5,437 bases of DNA from Bacteroidota bacterium (GTDB taxonomy: Bacteria > Zhuqueibacterota > JdFR-76 > DREG01): contig JAUXJX010000165.1 of assembly GCA_030624545.1 (NCBI GenBank), positions 1 through 5,437 on the forward strand, in the 5' to 3' direction. Numbering within the stretch: position 1 is the first letter of the stretch; every line of letters begins with the position of its first letter. The notes beneath the pieces are model-generated. The model was given only the letters and a program-made list of their open reading frames with translations, was not told the DNA's origin and did no database searches. This document shows, piece after piece, positions 1 to 4,632 of this stretch. A program made the translations under genes and the position numbers.

Positions 1-166
1 GATTGAGGGCATTACCGCCGGCGCCCCCAATTCCAATCACTTTCATCCTCGCTTTTGCTTCCATTTCCTGGTCATAATCGATTGTAAGACTCATTGCTCG
101 TTCCTCCGGTTGGGTTTCAGGTTTATTTTCATCAATCATCTGCCAATCAAAGATTAATTGATCCAT
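1..166 (-). CDS. ftsZ: Cell division protein FtsZ, N-terminal fragment (cut by the window edge)
   Basis: Tubulin-like GTPase that polymerises into the division ring. Only the first 55 codons are present; the rest lies beyond position 1. Reading from ATG at 166, the fragment ends in KVIGIGGAGGNALN, which is the first glycine-rich GTP-binding strand and loop of FtsZ (E. coli has KVIGVGGGGGNAV). Position directly after ftsA also fits. Two in-frame starts compete. ATG at 166-164 has GAGGTG at 176-171 and lies 12 nt after the ftsA stop. ATG at 94-92 has GGAGG at 107-103 with 8-nt spacing. The second gives 17 residues before KVIG, close to the family norm. The first adds a 24-residue acidic, probably disordered leader. 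I give the longer form because the frame is open, but the shorter one is at least as plausible. Identity is near certain; the start is not. Confidence 0.93.
   Translation of the reverse strand, partial: MDQLIFDWQMIDENKPETQPEERAMSLTIDYDQEMEAKARMKVIGIGGAGGNALN
103..107 (-). promoter_or_regulatory. Ribosome binding site for the internal ftsZ start
   Basis: On the minus strand GGAGG lies 8 nt upstream of an in-frame ATG at 94-92. This is a better match in sequence and spacing than the site before the first ATG at 166, so it may decide the true start of FtsZ or allow two forms to be made. Confidence 0.55.
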
Positions 167-178
167 TGCGCACCTCGA

Positions 179-1537
179 CTAAAATAGGTCCTTTGCCAAT
201 CGCTTCATCCAATTCAAAATTGTATTAAAAATATCTGATTCATCCTGGCTGGCAGCATGCATGTCTTCATTTTTGTAATGGATTCCGTAGTGTATGAGTC
301 CGGTTCCGGTTGCGTGAATGGGAGACCTGGCCATGCCCACCAGTCCGCCAAATCCACATGGAATCCCAAGTCTGACGGGCATATCGAAGATCTCCTCGGC
401 CAGTTCGGCGATCCCCTCGATCATTGCCCCACCGCCGGTGAGTACCATGCCTGCGTTCAAGAAATCGGCGTATTCGGATCGCTGGATCTCCCGCTTCGCC
501 AGGGTTAGTATTTCTTCAATACGCGGCTGAATAATCTCGGTAAGCAATGACTTGGGCACCTCTGATGAATGGCGGCCGCCGACTCCCGGTACTTCGATCA
601 TTTCGCCATTGTTCTGGGGAGACATTCTCGCACACCCATATTTCAGCTTAATCTCTTCGGCCTGGTCCAGGGGCGTGCGCAGGCCTTGCGCGATATCGCT
701 TGTCACATTCCTGCCGCCGAGGCCGATTACAGCGGTGTGGCGAATACTCCCTTCAAAAACCAGGGCCATGTCCGTCGTGCCGCCGCCAAGATCAAGGAGT
801 CCGATGCCTATCTCTTTTTCATCTTCTCCCAACACGGAATAGCTGGACGCCAGCGGCTCCAGTACAAGGCTTCTTACTTTCAGGCCGGTGCGCTGAACGC
901 AGCGATAGATGTTTTGTGCAGAGGTCACCGCTCCGGTAACAATATGAACCTCGGCTTCCAGCCGAACCCCGGAAAACCCCACCGGGTTCTTGATTCCCGT
1001 CTGATCGTCGACGATAAATTCCTGGGGAATGACATGTATGATCTCCCGATCGATGGGAAGGGATACGGCTTTGGCCGCCTCGATGACGCGCCGCACATCA
1101 TCAGGGCCAATTTCATGATTAGAGCCCGAGACCGCAACCACTCCGCGGCTGTTTATACTGCGAATGTGATCGCCCGCAATGCCGACATAAACGGAACTGA
1201 CCTCAACGCCGGCCATTAACTCGGCTTCACTCACTGCCTTCTCAATTGAGCTAACAGTCTTGTCCAAATTAACCACAACACCACGGCGAAGTCCTTCGGA
1301 AGGTGCAATACCGACGCCTATAATCTTGAACGGTCCGGGCTCATCAATTTCGGCGATGACCACTGCAATCTTGCTGGTTCCGATGTCGAGGCCGGCCGCA
1401 ATGTGTTCCACACGCGCACTCCGTTTGGGCAGACTCTCCGTCATCGGTTCGGCATACGAGATGCGACCGTGGCCATTGGATTTGTCTTTTACCGTGAACA
1501 AATCCAGGTTATCATCAATAAACATTCTTTTATTCAT
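179..1537 (-). CDS. ftsA: Cell division protein FtsA (actin-like membrane tether for FtsZ)
   Basis: Cytoplasmic actin-family ATPase that binds the FtsZ tail, holds the ring at the membrane and recruits later divisome proteins. The 452 residues show the first phosphate loop GLDIGTSK (49-56), the FtsA-specific 1C region (about 112-200, with SSVYVGIAGDHI), the second phosphate loop LLDLGGGTTD (247-256) and the adenosine motif VLTGGGAMIEG (365-375). The C-terminal segment DIFNTILNWMKRLAKDLF (435-452) is an amphipathic helix like the known membrane-targeting sequence. The start at 1537 has AGGAAGGG at 1553-1546, 8 nt upstream. The odd part is a stretch of about 45 charged residues before the actin fold; most FtsA proteins have about 5 to 12. 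Met32 could start a shorter form but has no SD. The gene ends in TAG and is followed closely by ftsZ. A mobile-looking repeat lies immediately upstream. Confidence 0.97.
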   Translation of the reverse strand: MNKRMFIDDNLDLFTVKDKSNGHGRISYAEPMTESLPKRSARVEHIAAGLDIGTSKIAVVIAEIDEPGPFKIIGVGIAPSEGLRRGVVVNLDKTVSSIEKAVSEAELMAGVEVSSVYVGIAGDHIRSINSRGVVAVSGSNHEIGPDDVRRVIEAAKAVSLPIDREIIHVIPQEFIVDDQTGIKNPVGFSGVRLEAEVHIVTGAVTSAQNIYRCVQRTGLKVRSLVLEPLASSYSVLGEDEKEIGIGLLDLGGGTTDMALVFEGSIRHTAVIGLGGRNVTSDIAQGLRTPLDQAEEIKLKYGCARMSPQNNGEMIEVPGVGGRHSSEVPKSLLTEIIQPRIEEILTLAKREIQRSEYADFLNAGMVLTGGGAMIEGIAELAEEIFDMPVRLGIPCGFGGLVGMARSPIHATGTGLIHYGIHYKNEDMHAASQDESDIFNTILNWMKRLAKDLF

Positions 1538-1545
1538 ATCCTTTT

Positions 1546-1553
1546 CCCTTCCT
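1546..1553 (-). promoter_or_regulatory. Ribosome binding site of ftsA
   Basis: AGGAAGGG on the minus strand, 8 nt before the ftsA ATG. It is noteworthy because the left direct repeat of the inserted element begins at the very next base (1554). The insertion therefore spared the ribosome binding site but replaced everything upstream of it. Confidence 0.7.
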
Positions 1554-1561
1554 GGTTTGTA
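1554..1561. repeat. Left target-site duplication of the putative MITE
   Basis: GGTTTGTA, identical to 1709-1716 and directly abutting the left inverted repeat. It may extend by one G (1562) to 9 bp. Confidence 0.68.
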
Positions 1562-1580
1562 GGTATTGTCAAAAAATTAG

Positions 1581-1664
1581 CCACAGAGTTCACAGAGATG
1601 TTTTTTAGAATCAATGAGTTAAACAACCCCGATTCTTTCTCCCCTTGCTCCGTGTTTCCTGTGG
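1581..1664. repeat. Nested imperfect palindrome with CCACAGAG-type arms
   Basis: Outer arms are CCACAGAGTTCACAGAG (1581-1597) and CTCCGTGTTTCCTGTGG (1648-1664), pairing at 12 of 17 positions with CCACAG perfect at the base. Inside it, AGAATC (1607-1612) pairs perfectly with GATTCT (1631-1636) around an 18-nt loop. The spacers between outer and inner stems are similar (9 and 11 nt). I recall CCACAGAG/CTCTGTGG-type repeats scattered between genes in many environmental genomes, but that is memory, not a search. It lies wholly within the putative MITE and off-centre (6 nt from the left terminal repeat, 31 nt from the right). Confidence 0.6.
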
Positions 1665-1695
1665 TTTCATTTCCTATCCTATTCTTTCATGAAAC
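1664..1695. repeat. Small inverted repeat in the right part of the element
   Basis: GTTTCAT (1664-1670) and ATGAAAC (1689-1695) are perfect complements separated by 18 nt, which include a tandem TCCTATCCTA. This hairpin sits between the CCACAGAG palindrome and the right terminal repeat. It accounts for the extra length that makes the element asymmetric. Confidence 0.4.
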
Positions 1696-1708
1696 TTTTG
1701 ACACTACC

Positions 1709-1716
1709 GGTTTGTA
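1709..1716. repeat. Right target-site duplication of the putative MITE
   Basis: GGTTTGTA, identical to 1554-1561 and directly abutting the right inverted repeat. The next base (1717) is also G, matching the base after the left copy. Confidence 0.68.
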
Positions 1717-1758
1717 GTCTATTTTGGCCTCAGAATATTTGTGAGCGTTTTCCTCGGT

Positions 1759-1773
1759 TATCAGACCCTGATA
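1759..1773 (-). other. Short hairpin directly after the ftsQ stop
   Basis: TATCAG and CTGATA pair perfectly around a 3-nt loop, immediately after the ftsQ TGA (1776-1774). No T-run follows on the minus strand and the stem is AT-rich, so it is not a convincing terminator. It may be chance or may help protect the 3' end of a processed message. Confidence 0.25.
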
Positions 1774-2553
1774 TCAATGATATTTTACCACAACCTGATC
1801 TCGGAACCGTAAGTCGACATAATAGATATTGTCGTAGCGTCCCTCTTTTTGGGCCTGCTGAAAAAACACAAAGTTCTTTTCCGCCCGATCGAAAAAATCT
1901 TCATGACCGAAGTAAACAGGAAAACCACCGTTCACAAAATATGCAACCAAGCCCTTCTTTGCGTCGAAATGGGCTTCGGATAAATTCTGGTAATACGCCG
2001 CATCTACTCTGAAATTTGAGATCAACAATTCCAGGGCTTTCATGACGTGCTCAGAATCGGCATACCCGCCTGCCGGCATGGGAAAATCGTCAATGCCGGT
2101 AATCACCGGTAATGCTCCCAATGGCTTTCCCTTTAGCAGGGGAAGCAGAAATCCCTCTTTGTCGGTGGCGAAAAGCGGTTTGTCGCTTTGAGAAACATAG
2201 GCGACAGGCTTTCGCTCTACGATATGAATCTGAAGCGTGGAAGGGAATCGTCTGGATACCAGCGCCGCCTTCACGTACGGGTGCGCCTCGATGGCAGATT
2301 GAATTTCATGCAGATTCAAATCCGTAATGTTTGATTCGGAATCGACCTCGATCTGATTCAGAACGTCCTCTGTTTGCAATATTTGATTCCCATTCACGAC
2401 AACCGATTCCAGTGAGAATGTATCACTCTGGAGTACCCAGTCCTTAATCTCCAGCGACATACCAATGATCCCCGCCCCGGCTACTAGCACAATCAGTGTT
2501 TTTAAAATTTTGTTGAAATTCATGACCACACCGAATCTCGCGCCACAATCCAC
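1774..2553 (-). CDS. ftsQ: Cell division protein FtsQ (DivIB family)
   Basis: Bitopic inner-membrane protein that joins FtsB and FtsL to the divisome and links early ring proteins to the septal synthase. Counted from the GTG start at 2553, there is a short cytoplasmic tail and one membrane segment (about 17-34). A POTRA domain follows (about 46-117), opening FSLESVVVNGN and ending RRFPSTLQIHIVERKPVAYV, which is the family hallmark. A beta domain then runs to the C-terminus, with YYVDLRFRDQVVV near the end. Length (249 or 259) is normal. Start is uncertain: GTG at 2553 lies 6 nt after the murB stop with a poor SD, while ATG at 2523 gives MNFNKILKTL, a typical tail, with only a weak GGTG site. 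Translation is probably coupled to murB. No ddl gene precedes it, unlike the E. coli order. Confidence 0.92.
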   Translation of the reverse strand: MDCGARFGVVMNFNKILKTLIVLVAGAGIIGMSLEIKDWVLQSDTFSLESVVVNGNQILQTEDVLNQIEVDSESNITDLNLHEIQSAIEAHPYVKAALVSRRFPSTLQIHIVERKPVAYVSQSDKPLFATDKEGFLLPLLKGKPLGALPVITGIDDFPMPAGGYADSEHVMKALELLISNFRVDAAYYQNLSEAHFDAKKGLVAYFVNGGFPVYFGHEDFFDRAEKNFVFFQQAQKEGRYDNIYYVDLRFRDQVVVKYH

Positions 2554-2559
2554 GCAATA

Positions 2560-3489
2560 TTACTCGACATTGTCCCACCCGACCAGTTGATTCTCCAGCT
2601 CGAGTGTAACTCCGAATCTTCTGTGCACGCGATCGCGAATCATCTTAATCAAATCGTAGATATTCTGAGCCGTCGCATGATTTTTGTTCAGGATGAAATT
2701 TGCATGCTTCGTTGAGACCACCGCTCCTCCCACTCGTGTTCCCTTCAAACCGGCTTGTTCGATTAAAACGCCCGCATATTTTCCCGGTGGGCGCTTGAAT
2801 ACACTCCCGGCCGACGGAGAGGACAGGGGCTGTGTGCTCTTCCTCCGTCTCCATATCTCGTCCATTGTGGATCTTAGCACCGCAGAATCCGAGGCCTTCA
2901 TTCTTAGTGTGATGCTCAGGGTAATCTTATCCGGTTCCGTGAAACCCTTTCTATATCCAAATGGAATTTGCTCCTTGTTCAGTGTTACTACCTCGCCGTT
3001 GTGTTTCATCACATCCACCGAGACCAGGCAGTCCGATATTTCACTGCCAAAGGCGCCCGCGTTCATATAGATGGCCCCGCCAATTGTTCCCGGTATGCCA
3101 ATCAACTTTTCCAGCCCCCCCAGGCTGTTTCTCTGCATCTCATACAAAAAATCCCATAAAACGGCGCCGGAACCGGCCGTAACCGCCAAGTCCCGGATAT
3201 TGAGTTCCTTGAGACCCTTTTGAAGATTAACGACGACGCCGCGAAAGCCTTTGTCGCTCACGAGCAAATTGGCTCCTTTTCCGATGACGAAAAACGGAAT
3301 TTCACGCTCATGAACATAACGCATCAATGCCGCCAGGTCATCCCGGTCAAGTGGCTCAAAATAGAGATCCGCAGGCCCGCCGACCCGATAGGTCGTGTAC
3401 TTCTTCAAAGATCGATCCTTTACCAAGCGGCCGCGCAGGAGCCTGCGCAGATCCTGAAACGCCGGCTTCTTCGGCCAATTAGGATCCAT
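2560..3489 (-). CDS. murB: UDP-N-acetylenolpyruvoylglucosamine reductase MurB
   Basis: Cytoplasmic FAD enzyme that uses NADPH to reduce UDP-GlcNAc-enolpyruvate to UDP-MurNAc, the second committed step of peptidoglycan precursor synthesis. The 309 residues show YTTYRVGGPAD (31-41), the FAD-binding segment GKGANLLVSD (70-79), GLEKLIGIPGTIGGAIYMNAGAFGSE (125-150), FGYR with the conserved Arg180, and SAGSVFKRP (226-234) with the proton-donor serine at 229. The catalytic glutamate lies in LELE near the end (297 or 299). Length and lack of the extra loop suggest the shorter type II MurB. Alanine 73 replaces the serine usual in GxGSN. ATG at 3489 has only a weak GGA upstream, and an in-frame TGA four codons back bounds it. 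It lies 30 nt after murG and 6 or 36 nt before ftsQ, with no murC beside it. Confidence 0.96.
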   Translation of the reverse strand: MDPNWPKKPAFQDLRRLLRGRLVKDRSLKKYTTYRVGGPADLYFEPLDRDDLAALMRYVHEREIPFFVIGKGANLLVSDKGFRGVVVNLQKGLKELNIRDLAVTAGSGAVLWDFLYEMQRNSLGGLEKLIGIPGTIGGAIYMNAGAFGSEISDCLVSVDVMKHNGEVVTLNKEQIPFGYRKGFTEPDKITLSITLRMKASDSAVLRSTMDEIWRRRKSTQPLSSPSAGSVFKRPPGKYAGVLIEQAGLKGTRVGGAVVSTKHANFILNKNHATAQNIYDLIKMIRDRVHRRFGVTLELENQLVGWDNVE

Positions 3490-3519
3490 TATCCAACGTC
3501 AAATTCAGTCTCGATCAGC

Positions 3520-4632
3520 TCAATTAGAGAGTATAGTGTCACATAGATCAGAAACAATATCATGAGCTGCATTAGGCCTCGCTAAACGTTTCATGTTTTG
3601 TCTCATCTGAGACAGTTTTGCGTCATCCAGGGTATTTTCCCGGATGGTTCGATCCAGCGTATCCGCATCGATTTCATTTTCAAGCAGGCAAATTGCCGCG
3701 CCCTGCGATTCGAGCTCGCGCGCGTTGTATTCCTGGTGTCCCGCGGTCGCGAATGGAAAGGGAATCAAGATTGCAGGGATCCCGAGATAGGTCAATTCTG
3801 CGAGCGTTGTCGCCCCAGACCTGCATACAGCCAGATCACATATGGCAAAAGCCCGGTAGATATTGTCTATGAACGGAAACAGACTGAGACCCGGCATGTC
3901 CTCCACTTGATCCTGAATTCCTTGCAGATGTTTAGGGCCCGTTGCCCAAAGGATTTGAATACCTTCTTCCTTCAGCAATTTTGGTGCAACTTCGGTCATC
4001 AGCCTGTTAATCCCAAGGCCGCCCTGGCTTCCTCCAAATACGAAGAGCGTTTTGCGACCGGGTTCCAAACCGAATTGCTCGTATGCCAATTCGGCTTTAT
4101 CGCCCGTTTCGAAACGTCTGACCGGGTTGCCAAAAACTTCAACGCGATCCTCACTTTTCAGGTATTTCGCAGAAGCTTCATACGTCAAATAGACTCGCCT
4201 GGCCCACCTGCTCAGCAATCGGGTTGCGGCCCCCGGATAACTATTTTGCTCATGCACAGCCGTCGGAATTCCCATTGCGGCCGCTGTAGCCAATACCGGA
4301 GCGCTGACATATCCTCCCGTGCCGAAAACCAGGTCCGGTCTACGGTTTATGAAGTGACCCATTACACGCAACATGCTCATAATGAACTCTAGCGGAATCA
4401 GCAGATTTTGAATGGAGAGATCCCTTCGAAATCCTCTGATCCAGATGAGATTAAGCGCTTTTCCAAGCTGCTCCTTGAGACGGTATTCAATACCGCGTTT
4501 TGTGCCCCAAAATTCGATTTCACAATCGGGAAAGCGGCGGGAGAATTCCTGCGCAATAGCCAGGGCCGGGAACAGATGGCCCGCCGTTCCGCCGCCGGCG
4601 AATTGAATGCGTTTGGGACGGGTTTCAACCAA
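3520..4632 (-). CDS. murG: Lipid II synthase MurG (N-acetylglucosaminyltransferase)
   Basis: Peripheral GT28 glycosyltransferase on the cytoplasmic face of the membrane. It moves GlcNAc from UDP-GlcNAc to lipid I, making lipid II. Its 370 residues carry the first glycine loop GGGTAGHLFPALA (13-25, with His19) and the second loop GTGGYVSAPV (104-113). HEQN follows at 127-130, the third loop GGSQG at 200-204, and the donor-site segment CRSGATTLAEL (270-280, with Glu279). The last motif is GHQEYNA (298-304). Length is normal. The start is TTG at 4632-4630. It is chosen because AGGAGGAG lies just upstream (4642-4635) and no ATG or GTG occurs before the first conserved strand. It overlaps the ftsW stop by 8 nt, pointing to translational coupling. 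The stop at 3520 is followed 30 nt later by murB. Confidence 0.97.
   Translation of the reverse strand: MVETRPKRIQFAGGGTAGHLFPALAIAQEFSRRFPDCEIEFWGTKRGIEYRLKEQLGKALNLIWIRGFRRDLSIQNLLIPLEFIMSMLRVMGHFINRRPDLVFGTGGYVSAPVLATAAAMGIPTAVHEQNSYPGAATRLLSRWARRVYLTYEASAKYLKSEDRVEVFGNPVRRFETGDKAELAYEQFGLEPGRKTLFVFGGSQGGLGINRLMTEVAPKLLKEEGIQILWATGPKHLQGIQDQVEDMPGLSLFPFIDNIYRAFAICDLAVCRSGATTLAELTYLGIPAILIPFPFATAGHQEYNARELESQGAAICLLENEIDADTLDRTIRENTLDDAKLSQMRQNMKRLARPNAAHDIVSDLCDTILSN

Larger units (their letters stand above)
1562..1708. mobile_element. Putative MITE (147-bp non-autonomous element)
   Basis: The ends form terminal inverted repeats of 13 bp: GGTATTGTCAAAA at 1562-1574 and TTTTGACACTACC at 1696-1708, whose reverse complement is GGTAGTGTCAAAA (12 of 13 match). 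Both ends abut an exact direct repeat, GGTTTGTA, at 1554-1561 and 1709-1716, which looks like a target-site duplication. A following G on both sides could make it 9 bp. There is no credible reading frame inside, so it cannot code for its own transposase. Removing the element and one repeat leaves an ftsQ-ftsA gap of 81 bp. An 8-9 bp duplication with GG-starting ends is known in the IS256, ISL3 and IS1595 families, but I cannot assign one. This is inferred from a single copy. Confidence 0.72.

Noticed and set aside
569..1219. Plus-strand open frame of 216 codons
   Set aside because: It lies entirely within ftsA on the other strand, shows no recognisable domain, and is best explained by the codon pattern of the highly conserved ftsA frame.
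1607..1645. AGAATC/GATTCT hairpin followed by a pyrimidine run as a plus-strand terminator
   Set aside because: The stem is only 6 bp and AT-rich with an 18-nt loop, the run TTCTCCCC is not a T-tract, and no plus-strand gene ends nearby. On the minus strand A residues follow the stem, so it does not fit a terminator for ftsQ either.
1718..1758. Minus-strand promoter for ftsA in the native part of the ftsQ-ftsA gap
   Set aside because: A TATTCT-like box is present, but no -35 box lies at 16-18 nt, and the match is no better than expected by chance.
3490..3519. Pseudogene remnant of murC between murG and murB
   Set aside because: Only 30 nt are available and nothing in them resembles a Mur ligase motif, so there is no remnant to annotate.
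3598..4392. Plus-strand open frame of 264 codons
   Set aside because: It lies wholly inside murG, whose minus-strand frame carries every family motif. The antisense translation is low complexity with no domain, so it is a shadow.
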